This document shows, piece by piece, positions 1 to 10,709 of a stretch of 64,000 nt of DNA. This DNA is from Symbiotaphrina buchneri. Lineage: Eukaryota; Ascomycota; Symbiotaphrinales; Symbiotaphrinaceae. The stretch covers positions 1-64,000 of the forward strand of contig BCIG01000030.1 of assembly GCA_001599915.1 (NCBI GenBank), read 5' to 3'. The notes under the pieces were generated by a model. It saw only the letters and a program-made list of their open reading frames with translations. It was not told the origin of the DNA and searched no databases. Within the stretch, counting starts at the first letter, position 1. The number at the start of each line of letters is the position of its first letter. A program made the position numbers and the translations under genes.

Positions 1-160
1 GGTACGCTAGGCCCGAGAGGGATTTTTCGTCCCTTGTGCAGGAGCGCTATCGCCCGAAACGTATTTTTCGTCCCTCACACAGGAGCGCTATCGCCCGAAA
101 CGTATTTTTCGTCCCTCACACAGGAGNGCTATCGCCCGAAACGGATTTTTCGGCCCATCA
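1..160. repeat. 41-bp tandem repeat
   Basis: Nearly four copies of a 41-base unit; the start of the AGGAGCGCTATCGCCCGAAA block recurs at 40, 81 and 122. The first copy is partial and diverged, the last diverges after about 150. One ambiguous base (N) lies at 127. It sits just before the dimethylformamidase-like fragment, where the N-terminal part of that gene would be expected. Confidence 0.9.
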
Positions 161-280
161 GGTACCCCGGTACCGCCGCCCGACCGGCCACCGCCTTCGC
201 GTCCGGCCCGCCCATTGGCTCCCCGCCGGCGAGGCCGTCGATTCTGCCGCCAAACCCGGACCCCGTCATGCTCCTTCTAA

Positions 281-901
281 GCACGGCCTCATCGTCTCGA
301 AGTCCGGAAAGGTGATCAAGGTTGTCGGTCCGTGACATTCCCTCCTGGCGAACGAATGCATAGTCTGACCGGCGCTCAAGGAGGATTATGGCGTAGCCGC
401 GGGCGTGCTCCCAATTACCTCTTCGGTATCGGGTCATGTGCATTCGGGACTGGGAAAGGAGTGGCCTACAGAGCAAATTCACGATATGCTCGAGATCCCC
501 GATTCGCGTGGATTTTCAATCGCATCGACCCGGATGAGCCTATCGGGGCAAATGGATTTGGTGGTGGTGCCAGCGGTGATGAGATCGATCGCCTCGACTA
601 TGATCTCGGGTCACCATCCAATACCACCCTGCTGGCAAGTAGCGAACAGCACGACGATAGCTATGGGCTTTTCAACGAGGAACAGATGTTTCCGATGGTG
701 AATACCCTTGGCTCGAATTGTGACCGTGTCAGAAGTGACCTGACATATTACGAGACCGCGGGAGGCGGTGCGGTATTCGCTGTTCGTAGCATTAACTGGT
801 ACAGCAGCCTTGCTTGGAACGAGTATGACAACAATGTAGCTAGGATGACTGAGAATGTGCTGAGGGAGTTCGTAAGGCGAGGAAGGGGAAGGGGGCAGTA
901 G
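281..901 (+). pseudogene. N,N-dimethylformamidase large-subunit-like, C-terminal part
   Basis: The frame from 281 to the TAG at 899-901 gives about 206 residues that read like the C-terminal domain of the bacterial and fungal dimethylformamidase beta (large) subunit. Recognisable blocks are GGLWRSRGR, DPRFAWIF, GGGASGDEIDR, LLASSEQHDD, YYETAGGGAVFAV and a final NVLREFV. Family enzymes hydrolyse dimethylformamide-like amides to an amine and formate and usually exceed 700 residues, so roughly two thirds is missing. A TAA closes this frame at 278-280, and upstream lies a 41-bp tandem repeat instead of recognisable coding sequence, so I favour a 5'-truncated relic. An intron with more gene beyond the window edge cannot be excluded. 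The nearby D-amino-acid oxidase and amine transaminase fit an amide/amine theme. The start is arbitrary. Confidence 0.6.
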
Positions 902-1063
902 TCAACGGTGTAAGGGCAGCATGTTTTTGCAGATATAAAGCCTCCAGGATACAAGAACTACATCTGTAGTCTTCTATTTTTGTTGTTCCATCCTTTACAT
1001 AGTAGTTCTATATTATGAGCAGAAACACCCGTCGAACCAATTGAGCCCACCCAACGAGTCTGA

Positions 1064-2379
1064 TCACAGCCTTGCCTTTGGCACTAGAGCTTCCTCGATG
1101 AGATCAACAGCTGCCTGGGCGCACCCGTAGGATGACTGATATCCAGCTCCGCCGGCCCCATAATTGTGCACCACCAATACGCCATCAATGCGCTCCTTCT
1201 CGATCCTCGTGCCACCTTCTCTGACGGGTCTCAATCCCACACCATGCCTGATGATATCCAGATGCTCAATCCCCTTGCCTCCAGTCAGAGCAGGGTTTGC
1301 TTCCACGGCTCTCTTCATGATCCTCACCGCAAGATTCGGATCGAACTGTGACTCCCAGTTGCCCTTCTGGTAGCACCCACCGAGGATAGTGCCTCCTCCA
1401 GCAGCGCGCGTCATCATGTAGCAGGCCTCGTCTTCTCCGTCGTCGGTACCGGAGAAGTCACACATCTTCCCTGCATCGTTGCGGACAACCACGACTTGTG
1501 CTCGCGCAGGCACAACCGTGGTGTCTTGGACGCCGCCTAGCTTGCATGACATAAGACCGGTGCAGTTCACGACGAGATCGACCTTGTTCGATGGATGGAC
1601 GTGCGGTGCGGCGGCGTCGGCTATGTGCGCGAAGACGGCGCGTTTAAAGATGACGCCGTTCTTGAGACATTGTGAGACGAGCCAGGGCAGGTAGATGGCC
1701 GTGTTGATGCAGACGGAGGTGAATGCCGTACCGGAATCGACCCCCGGGGGAAGGCTTTCCTTGGAAAGTAGTCGGAACTGGGAAATAACAGCGATGAGCA
1801 TAACACGCGGACGTCTTGTTGTCTCTTATAGACTTACATTAGGCACGATATCCTTGAACCATGGATTCGGTGACAACAGTTCAGCAAACCATTCAGCCGT
1901 TGCGGAACCAGCATCTTTGGCACGCCGGTATATCTCGCACTCTATGCTTCCGTGAGACGGTCGAACCAAGCACAAGGGAGGCGCCGGGTCCAGAGCGTAC
2001 CTTGGAAGTGCACACCAGCGTCGGGATGATTCTGGGCTAGATCTGCCAGAGGATCCCAGGTGTTCTTATCCCATTCCGCCGCCGGAGTACCGCGAACGAA
2101 TACACTGAAGAATCCTCAATCAGTCTTCTGAGCAAAAGAAGGTCGTACTAGGATCTTACGGCATGTAGTTCGCCCCAGCCCAAGGAGACGCATATTCGAT
2201 GTCATAGTCACCAGGCATGTGTTTGGCCGCCACCACGATCTTGTAGCCAGATTTCTTGGATAACAGGAACGCCGTGGTCAATCCGGCCACGCCGGCTCTA
2301 CCGAAGTTTAGTCGACAGCCAGGATAGATGTTACACCTGAAGGCACTTACCCTACTACAACAACGTTCTTCTCTGCCAT
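1064..2379 (-). CDS. D-amino-acid oxidase, peroxisomal
   Basis: FAD enzyme that oxidises D-amino acids to 2-oxo acids, ammonia and H2O2. Five exons fit in phase: 2379-2351, 2297-2160, 2104-2001, 1941-1838 and 1777-1064, giving 362 residues, normal for the family. The first intron splits the FAD-binding start (VVVVG then AGVAGL). Further marks are the SPWAGANY block, a late HGVGLRPVREGG segment with the substrate-binding arginine, and HNYGAGGAGYQSSYG. The C-terminus KARL ends in ARL, a PTS1 peroxisomal signal. It is transcribed away from the (R)-amine transaminase across a shared 500-base region. A D-aspartate oxidase assignment is possible because the two families look alike at this resolution. 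Confidence 0.9.
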
Positions 2380-2881
2380 GGTTTTGAGGACACCGTTTCC
2401 GAACGTCCCGGCCAGCAACCAACAACAAGCTGCAAGGGTCGTTGTCTTGCCCAAGGCTCCCGAATGCGGGCTTTCTTGTATCTGGCTCGCCGCTTGAAGT
2501 CGGTGAAGGGCAAATCTGGCGTGGATAGTTGTCTGATCTCGGCGTTAGTGGGGCTGACGGCGGTCCGCCCTTCGGCGCCGAGGAATCCGTGGACCGAGAT
2601 AGACCTTTGCCGCTCTTCCTTCTCCTATAGGAATTGCCTAAAAAGGTAACTTGTATGGGTAAGGAATTGTGTATTGCCTTGATGGGTAATACCCTCAGAA
2701 GGAATCTCCCCATTAGAATGATTCCTGGATATTTGAGCCGTAGAATCCACAAAACGCCTGCTGGAAAGCCCAGCCAAGGACGCAACAGTCACCTCTCCTT
2801 ATCGCATGCTCGGTGGCAGAATCTTGCATTTCATCACTTGTTCATCATTTGCGACCCGTCCACAAACCTGGACCGCTAATA
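2380..2881. promoter_or_regulatory. Divergent promoter, D-amino-acid oxidase / (R)-transaminase
   Basis: About 500 bases between two divergent starts. One AGATAG near 2607-2615 and one CTTATCG near 2799-2805 match the AreA-type GATA consensus. There is no clear TATA box. Shared regulation of the two genes is an inference from the arrangement. Confidence 0.45.
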
Positions 2882-3898
2882 ATGGCCACCATGGGAAAGG
2901 TGCTTGGAGCCTATGCCAAACGGCAGAAGGTGCTGGCAGCCAGCAACAACCCTTTCGCTCAAGGGATCGCCTGGGTCGACGGAGAGTTCGTCCCCCTGCA
3001 CGAGGCCAAGATCCCTTTGCTTGACCAAGGCTTCATGCACAGCGACCTGACCTACGACGTGCCATCCGTATGGGATGGACGCTACTTCCGGCTCGACGAC
3101 CACCTCACCAGGCTGGAGAACAGCTGCCGCAAACTCCGGCTGCAGTTTCCCATTCCCCGTACTGAGGTCAGGCGCCTCCTCATCGAAATGGTGATTAAAA
3201 GCGGCATCCGGGATGCGTTCGTCGAGATCATTGTCACCCGCGGCCTCAAAGGTGTACGGGGAGCCAAGCCAGGAGACATTGTCAACCGGATCTATATGTT
3301 CACCCAACCATACGTCTGGGTCATGGAACCCGAGATCCAGCCGGTTGGTGGGAGTGCTGTCATCGCACGGACGGTGCGTCGGATCCCCCCCAGCTCTATT
3401 GATCCTACAGTGAAGAACCTACAATGGGGTGATCTGGTGCGCGGTTTATTTGAGGCTTCTGACCGCGGTGCTACATATCCGTTTCTGACAGACGGCGACA
3501 CCAATCTGACCGAGGGATCGGGTTTCAACATTTTTCTAGTGGAGGGGGGCGTCCTCTACACCCCAGACCACGGAGTCCTGCAGGGAGTCACTCGCCGCAG
3601 TGTTATTGATGTGGCGAGAGCCAACGATCTGGAGGTGCGTGTCGAACGGGTCCCAGTCCAGCTGGCGTATGAAGCCGATGAGATCTTCATGTCCACGACT
3701 GCTGGGGGCATTATGCCCATCACGGCTCTAGACGGGCAGCCAGTCAATGGCGGCAAGCTTGGCTCTATCACTAAGAAGATCTGGGACGGCTACTGGGCTC
3801 TGCATTATGATCCCTCTTACAGTTTCGCCATTGACTATGAAGATGCTCAAATGAACGAATTAATGGGTCAGAGAGGTGATGTGACAGGGAGAAGTTGA
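2882..3898 (+). CDS. (R)-selective amine:pyruvate transaminase (fold IV PLP)
   Basis: Intronless, 338 residues. It is a fold-type IV PLP aminotransferase of the branched-chain/D-amino-acid transaminase group. From memory it closely resembles the Aspergillus terreus (R)-omega-transaminase, with shared blocks such as LLDQGFMHSDLTYDVPSVWD, VTRGLKGVRG, VKNLQWGDLVRG (catalytic Lys), TEGSGFNIF, GVLQGVTR and TTAGGIMPI. Such enzymes move the amino group from (R)-amines or D-alanine to pyruvate. The ATG at 2882 sits in a good context and gives the family's MA-x-M-x-KV start; an in-frame upstream ATG at 2813 would add 23 unconserved residues. Divergent from D-amino-acid oxidase and followed by a zinc-cluster regulator. 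Confidence 0.93.
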   Translation: MATMGKVLGAYAKRQKVLAASNNPFAQGIAWVDGEFVPLHEAKIPLLDQGFMHSDLTYDVPSVWDGRYFRLDDHLTRLENSCRKLRLQFPIPRTEVRRLLIEMVIKSGIRDAFVEIIVTRGLKGVRGAKPGDIVNRIYMFTQPYVWVMEPEIQPVGGSAVIARTVRRIPPSSIDPTVKNLQWGDLVRGLFEASDRGATYPFLTDGDTNLTEGSGFNIFLVEGGVLYTPDHGVLQGVTRRSVIDVARANDLEVRVERVPVQLAYEADEIFMSTTAGGIMPITALDGQPVNGGKLGSITKKIWDGYWALHYDPSYSFAIDYEDAQMNELMGQRGDVTGRS

Positions 3899-4258
3899 AG
3901 GATATTTCAGACATGAATAGAAGTATAGATATTTTAAATCCGTGACATGGTTCCTCGAGAGCATGCATTCTGCTACTCTAATATATCTGCTATTCTGAGC
4001 ATTTGTTATCCTAAAGTACAAAATTTAAAGCCCTACTATGGATAAAAGACCGACAGGCCACAGTACTCCTAAGCGCTCTCATAACAACAGTACTTCACAC
4101 CCGAGCGGCCGTCGGATCCTTGCCGAGGGCGAAGAGCAGAAACCCGATCCTCTCCCACCCGATCGCGCTCCGTCCGTCAGGACGCCGCTAGTATCCCACA
4201 CCCAATCCTGTAATACTCCAAGCCTTGTTGCCCAACCCTGCAGGCTATCATAGGAACC
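3899..4258. other. Intergenic, 360 bases
   Basis: Holds the 3' region of the transaminase, AT-rich to about 4030, then the leader of the zinc-cluster regulator. A short upstream ORF (4038-4253) looks random. No conserved element recognised. Confidence 0.5.
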
Positions 4259-6516
4259 ATGACCTCGCTAGGATTCAGCAAATCCGACTGCCACACCTGC
4301 TCAGGGCAACAGCGCAAGTGCGACCGGCGCCGGCCGCGGTGCACCACATGCAGTGCCGCAGGCGAGGCGTGCGGCGGCTTTGCCATTCCTTTGTGTTGGC
4401 ACAGGGGCCAGACAGTCGTCGGCAGCTTCTCGACCGGCCCTGCCGTCGGTGCCAGCCAGGGGAAGCAGGGGAAAGGTCAGCGGCAGTTCAAGTTCGTGAC
4501 AGGCCGGGCTAGAAGACGTCGGCAGGGCTTGCAATCGCCTGCTTCCGCGGCAAAGGGACGGCGACGAGAGAGCGTAGCTGCACCAGCTGTTGCCAACGAG
4601 GATCCTATGGTGAATGAGTGGGCGGCGAGCAACCCCGGGTTACAGAGTCGTGCGGCAGAAATTAGTGGCGGTGTTGAGCATCTGGGCGAAACAAAGGCCT
4701 TGCCGGATCATCCATCCCCGATCTTTTCGCAACTCCAACCTGGCGAAGAGCAGCGTTCCCTGCCTGAAGAGCGGAGTCTCAATCAGGTAGAGACTGCTAG
4801 CGTTGGTGAAAAGGAACCCGACGTGGATGAGATCTTTGATTTCGACCCGGCTTTTGACCCCGTGGGCTTGGACTTGTTTCTGCAACAAGCCCAGCCAGCC
4901 AACGCCTCGGATAAGTATGACTTGGACGACGCGTTCGACGCTGTGCTCTCCTCGGTCGATCTGCTGGAGACGCCGCACGAGCCACAAGCAGGGGAGGATC
5001 AAGATGTGGACGGGACGCTGTTCAATTACAATGATCCCGCTCCGACGGCGACATCCTTTTTGATGCCTCCAACAGTTGCATATCCCAATCTGGCAACCAA
5101 ATTCGCCACTCTTTTAACTCAATGTACGCCGTGATGGACCTCACTTCCTTCAATACCATGGCACTAACTAGTCTGTACTTCCCAGACGATCAGGAGTTCT
5201 GTGTGCTGCCCTTGACGTCAGACGTGGACGTGAACCCCTTCCGTTGTCGCGAGGACACATCCCAGGGCTCGCGTCTGCTTCTCCACGCCGTGCTGGCCCT
5301 GTCGTATCAACACATGGAGCGCATGACAGGCAGCTGGTCCGGCGAGGCGCTCGACCACCGGAACACCGCCATGCAACTGCTGCAGGACTCGACTGACCAG
5401 GGCCAGCTATCGGTGGTTGGCTTTGGGGTCCTTGACGCTATCCTGATCCTGTTTACGCTCGATGTAGGGTGCCTCTTAATCTCGTCATGGCGGGTTTGCT
5501 AAGCGGGGTGTTACAACAGTGTGCTACGTCTGCTCGTGGCCCGTGGGTCTCTCATCTTCGCAGGGCGTATGAAGTGTTAAGGGCGTGTGGAGGCCCGTCT
5601 ATCATCCGGAGTCCACGGTGTCGAGCTCAGATCGACATGCTACTATGGTGAGTGACGGCGCAACCTCCTGCGACGGGCTGGTGTCGCCATCAAGGCTCTA
5701 TCCAGGACGCAAGGACTAACCGCTGCTCCGCGCAGGTGGGACGTAACACTGGGATTAATATCACGGCGGGACCTCATCATCTCCGACGCCGACCTTACGA
5801 CCATGCTCCACGGCTCCCACCGCAATCCTCGCACCTTCTACGCGCTGACAGGCTGTCCCGAGCCGCTCTTCTGGCACCTAGCAAGCCTCGCGCAACTAGC
5901 AGCGCAGAACGAGCTCGCGGCGCGCATGGCCTGGCTGACGTTCGACCTCGCGCCTGTGCTTGCGGTCGAGAAGAGCATTGCGTCATGGCGCGATCCGGAG
6001 TTCGCAGGTGCATGCCAAAGCAGCGCTCTCGATTGCGAGGAGACCACCGCTGCAGCCGTGCCCGGGTTTCCGTCCGACGAGGAGTCCCTGCAGCAGGCGC
6101 AGGACCTGCACCACGCGGCGGAGGCATGGCGGCACGCGATGCTGCTGTACATCGGCCGGGTATTCAAATGGAACCGCACGACGGCGCCGAGCATCAAGCT
6201 GGCGATGCTGGCGCGGAAAACGCTGGACCATGTCCGCTGCTGTAGGACTTCGTCGATGGTCCAGAAACAGTTGTTGCTGCCGGTGTTCCTGGCCGGGGCG
6301 GAGATGGCGGATAGCGATGCAGGCGAGCATGTCAGGGCTTACTGCGCGTTTTGGCAGGAGAAGACGCGCTATGATATGTTCCTTACGGCGCTGGGCTTGT
6401 TGGAGGAGAGCTGGCGCGCGACGGGCCCGTGTGCGTGGTGGGGAGATCTGGTAGATGATAAGGCTAAGGTATCGGCTCAGGAGGAGAGGACTCAGATAGG
6501 GTATCTGTTTGGGTGA
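4259..6516 (+). CDS. Zn(II)2Cys6 transcription factor
   Basis: Four exons fit in phase: 4259-5123, 5186-5463, 5520-5647 and 5736-6516 (683 residues). The binuclear zinc cluster lies near residues 11-38: CHTCSGQQRKC, a basic linker, then CTTC and a last Cys before GGF. A long linker follows, first basic, then acidic (DVDEIFDFDPAFDP). The C-terminal half is the fungal transcription-factor region, with HLRRAYEVLRACGG and MLLWWDVTLGLISRRD. The 5124-5185 intron carries a CACTAAC branch site; the 5648-5735 intron splits the WW pair. Location next to the transaminase/oxidase pair suggests it may regulate them, which is inference. Tail-to-tail with the reductase at 6663-7717. Confidence 0.88.
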
Positions 6517-6662
6517 GTGTATTATATGGAGTGGAGATTATTTCGTGGAATGTTTGCCCGTGCTCCCAACCACGAGCGTAGCTTTCTGCAACGATCCCAC
6601 CACTGACAGAATACACTCCGTGACGTGGAATCAGGTCAAAGGTCGCATTTGGCCATGGGTAT

Positions 6663-7717
6663 CTACAGCTTAACAATCTCATATCGAAGCAGCGACTCCG
6701 CACTCGCAGCCACCGCCTCCTCTCTGCTCCTCGGACTCCACCCAGCATTTGCTTCGCCTTATCCGCCGTAAACGACTTCGTCTTACCCAGCTCCGGCACC
6801 ACCATCGCAATCTGCTTATCAAACAGCGCCATGAGCCTCAACAGAACATTCGGCAGGACTCTCGTCGGGATCTTCTTCGCCGCCTGGGGGAACCTCTTCC
6901 TCAACTCCGCGGCCATTTCCTGAATCGTCATAGCGGGGGGTACTCCGGCGATGAAACGCTGGCCCGCCGCTTCCGGGCGCTCCATGGGCAGGACTTCGAG
7001 CGCCGCCACGTCGCGCACGTCGACGACGGTGAAGGATAGCTGCGGGATGCCGGGCATGCTGCCGTTCAGCAGCCGCTCGACGACGATGATGCTGGTCGCG
7101 TAGTCGTTGCCGAGCACGGGGCCGAGCACGCCGACGGGGTTGACGACGGCGAGTTCGAGCCCGGAGCCTTCGTCGCTCTGCACGAATTCCCATGCGGCCT
7201 TTTCGGCGAGGGTTTTGCTTTTGGAGTAAGCTGAGACGCTAGGGCCGTTGACGTCCGTCCAGCATTCCTCGTCGAACGGCTTGTCATCGTGGCGCTGGAC
7301 GTGTTCGATCGCCGCAAACGACGACGTGACGACCACGCGCTTGACGCCCTCTCGTTTCGCGGCGCGGAGCACACGCAAGGTCCCTTCGCGGGCGGGCTTG
7401 ATGAGTTCATCTTCGTGCTTCGGGATCCCGGCAGGGAAGGGCGAGGCGACATGGAGGACGTAGGTACAGCCCGCAACGGCCTCGGCCCAGCCGGCGTCGG
7501 CTGTCAGGTCTGCGGCAGCGAAGGAGAGGCTGGCAAGCAAGGCGTCGGAGACGTCGCCCCTTTTGAGCATTTCGCGGACTGCATCGGATTTGTTCAGGGA
7601 ACGCACGGTTGCGCGTACTTTGTAGCCTTTGTTGAGTAGGGCGATGATGCAGTACGCGCCGATGAAGCCCGAGCCGCCGGTGACGAGGACGAGGGTGTCG
7701 GCTGGTGAGGATGCCAT
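6663..7717 (-). CDS. NAD(P)-dependent extended-SDR reductase (GRE2/dihydroflavonol-reductase-like), frame break near C-terminus
   Basis: The protein starts at 7717 (MASSPADT) with the nucleotide motif VTGGSGFIGAY, then HVASPF, VVTSSFAAI and the catalytic YSKSK, and VVNPVGVLGP. This is the pattern of yeast Gre2-type methylglyoxal/carbonyl reductases and dihydroflavonol reductases, about 345 residues. Within the usual C-terminal LGW-S-P motif (6738-6743) the frame slips: read straight on, the protein gains an unrelated tail ending at 6464. With one more base it ends EIVKL at 6663, as expected for the family. Either a sequencing error in a G run or a recent single-base deletion. The start was chosen by motif position; upstream in-frame residues are unconserved. 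Substrate unknown. Confidence 0.85.
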
Positions 7718-8867
7718 GATGATTGAGAAGGTTGAAGTATGAGGTTTGGAAGATACACCAGAAGTATAAGGGTTTTTTTCTCTAAGACATTCGTGACCCA
7801 CGTGGCGCAACGCGATGTGACGGTGAGAACTGCTGTGCCAAACACGTGATATCGAAGAGGAGGCGGCAAAGTCAGGCCCCCCTCGATGCAACTACCCGGG
7901 CTGTGGGAAACAAGGGAAAACTATTATAACGAATAAAACAGAATTCATCTGTTAGGATCCTTATAGGAAGACGTTATAAGTCGAGGCTGAAAAGTCGGAG
8001 CATTATCAGGCCGCCGGGGAATTATTCATCCGTGTCAGGAAGGGGTCCTACCTTGCCAGTTATGGTAATCTTATAACTCCGACGTGTCCCCAGGGATTAT
8101 TGAATTCAGTCTTCAGCAACTCGTCTCGTATACTATCCCATCTGCAGTATCTTTTAAGCCCCGTTCCATCCATATCTGTAGTTGTTGCAAATAGGTGATA
8201 CACGTGACCTAGTTGTTTGAAGTTTTGATCAAGCCTTGGGCAACAAGTTTGGAGGCTTTTTCATGGCATGATATACAGTAATCCCACGTCTGTAAGAAGG
8301 CCTCTGAGTCCCGACATAGCTCATCTTGAAACGATAAGGCAAGTAGGATTGGTGAACTTGAAGACGTTTTTTCGGTGGTAATTCCCCAGCAATTTGTCGC
8401 GTCCTATTCGCTCCTATTCGACCCGGAAACTTTGGTTATCATGTGATGAGCGCTTTAGCGAGAGCTGCCTGGTGTTGGTGCTGGAAAGTTTCCCCCAACA
8501 CCATCTTACCTCTTCCATCGCCTCACCCCAAAGACCAACCAAGTCAAGAGCTCCATGGAACAGCTGTAACCCTCAACTTGAGGCTGATCTCTCGTATGGA
8601 GTAGCTGTTTCAGATGCACTTCATACATGACGGTCGTATACCTATGACTGAACGTCGTTGTGACCGGGCGCGTCAAGCGCCAATCAGAACCTCCCACGGC
8701 CGCCAGGCAACCTCAAGCCCGCTGTGGTTCTGACGTGGTTCAAAGCCTCCACCACTATCCTCTCTTGCGACGTCGCAGAAGACTATGTCCAGGACGAATC
8801 GACTATCTGGCTTCGAAAAACTTCTGCCTGGCCATATGCTGCGGCACAGCGCATAGCGAGACGAGTC
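7718..8867. other. Intergenic, about 1.15 kb
   Basis: Partly AT-rich (7910-8400). A CCAAT-type box (GCCAATCAG) lies near 8680, upstream of the next gene. ORFs at 8394-8630 and 8660-9031 show no family features. No gene or repeat recognised. Confidence 0.5.
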
Positions 8868-10421
8868 ATGCCGCCACGTCGGGCGTCTGTTGCAAATGGG
8901 CTCGACCAACAACCAAGGGCCCGCCAGAAGCGACCCTTCAACCAGCTACAAGATGGAGAATCCTCGCCGCCGTCACCGAGGGTCTTCAAAAAACGTCGAA
9001 GAGCCAGCCCCGAACCTTTTCCGGATTTTGAACGCCCTCCTGAATTCTACGACAACCTCTCCAGGCAGTGGCTGACACCGGCGACGCTCAGGGAATTTGA
9101 CCGCCGTACACTAGGTGGCGTTCAGCGGTCTTCGGGTCCCGCTCCTGCTGCTCTATTGCCGGACGGGCAACGGCGGGCTTTGCTTGAGAAACCATCCAGA
9201 GAGCTTCAAAGCTTTGCGAAACAGGGCGGTCCTGACCTTAGTGATCTGCGCGGGGTGCGTTCTTGGCCTTCAGATGTTACAAAACATGCGACTGACTGAC
9301 TTTCCTAGTGCTGGCCGGCCAGCTATTCTTGTATAACAATCACTATGCCATCGAGTAAGAAGCCAGCAAACAGTCTCGATGTTTCCCAGAACGCGCCTGG
9401 CAGAGGTCCAAGCGCGAAAAAGTCCTCAGCTTATGACGCTGCATTCGAGCAGAATTTGATAGACCACGGCATCTATCCTCCCTTCTTCCAGATATCGCCT
9501 GGGCAACGGACGACCAAGCCGGAGAATTTGGACCAGATCATGAGTTTCGTAACGAGAACGAGACCTTCTCTGTCACCCTCGCGTTTTGGAGAGGACGAGT
9601 ATACCAAGTTCGAGTATGCAGGAGCAGACGCCGCGTCTGAGCAGAAGGTGATGACGACCGTCTTCCCGGCAGTCACTGGTAACACGACAATACCGTTCGA
9701 GGAAAATATCGTGTTTAAGGATTTAAATGATCTCACCGATGGTACCATTGTTGCCGCTGTTCCTGATTTTTACGACGGCACTCTGCCGCACGTTCTGGAC
9801 AAGCGAGTTAGGGAACTCTTGGGACCCTACATCGTCCCCTCTCGGCAGGCCGTTGCGCCCATCCTTCCCAACTTCTTCACAGAAGGAAAGGGCCCAGAGG
9901 GATCCGAGACGGTGGCGCGCCGACAAGCAATGTATGACGGAGCACTGGGCGCTCGCGCGATGTTTGAGCTCCAGGCTTTCATTGCAGGCAAGCATGTCTA
10001 TGACAACAGGGCCTACGCTATCAGTTGCACCTACTATAACAGCACGCTGCGCATCTATACGCATCATCTCGTTGCCCAAACCGAGGGGGTAAGCAAACCG
10101 CGGTTCTATATGACACAACTACGCGCGCTCTGCCTGAACGATGGCGCAGATGCGTTCCGTCTCGGTGCGGCGTTGCTCCGAAACTCGCGGGAGTGGGCCA
10201 TGCTACGAAGAGACGAGCTGGTCAGCGCGGCGAATGAGAAAGCAGCTTTGATTTCCGCTTCGGAGTGGAAGAAGTTGCTGAATCCGATCCGGTCGGCAAG
10301 GTTCGAGAAAGAGGATGCTGAACGCAAGGGAAGGGAGATGGCGAAGAAAAGAAAGGAGACAGAAAAGAGCCCGGATAAGAGAGCAGCGTCAAAGAAGGAG
10401 AAGGGCAGGACCAAGAAGTAG
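8868..10421 (+). CDS. Fungal-specific protein of unknown function (DUF7924-like)
   Basis: Two exons, 8868-9254 and 9309-10421, give 499 residues. The start MPPRRAS is followed by basic KKRRR nuclear-type signals, FYDNLSRQWLTPATLREFDRRT and GGPDLSDLRG. After the intron come YDAAFEQNLIDHGIYPP, RPSLSPSRF, a VPDFYDG segment, PNFF-x-EGKGPEGS, RRQAMYDGALGARAM, YAISCTYYNSTLRIYTHH and YYMTQL-like FYMTQL. The tail is lysine-rich. I recognise this as a large, lineage-expanded fungal family with no known function, often annotated DUF7924; that name is from memory. The intron is 54 bases, so the frame is kept, but it contains an in-frame stop and retention would truncate the protein. Probably nuclear, by its basic patches. 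Confidence 0.8.
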
Positions 10422-10709
10422 ATGGCGTTGGTTAGCATTACGGCCGAGAACGCGATGTTATTGGACTTTGTTGTTTTCATTGGCATGATATACCCTGGCT
10501 CGCATGTAACTTTTATACGTTATCCTTGGATAAATGTTTGTCTGGAGCGTCTGAATTCGTGGTCTCGCTGAGACGCGCGACCCCACTATTTACTTACCGC
10601 TGACCCCACATCAAATGAACTACCCTTGGAGATTCCCGCTCTGCAAATAACACCGACGCGCTCACCACGTTCCATTCGATATAATTTTCGTGAGTTCTTA
10701 CTTCAGAAA
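10422..10709. other. Intergenic, SDR leader
   Basis: Short spacer between codirectional genes; no motif stands out. Confidence 0.4.

Noticed and set aside
5652-6454. Long overlapping ORFs on both strands over the first regulator
   Set aside because: Arg/Ala-rich shadows of GC-rich coding sequence; the regulator frame carries the motifs.
6464-7891. Taking the full 475-residue reading as the reductase
   Set aside because: Both ends are unconserved; the family start is at 7717 and the family C-terminus appears in another frame ending at 6663.
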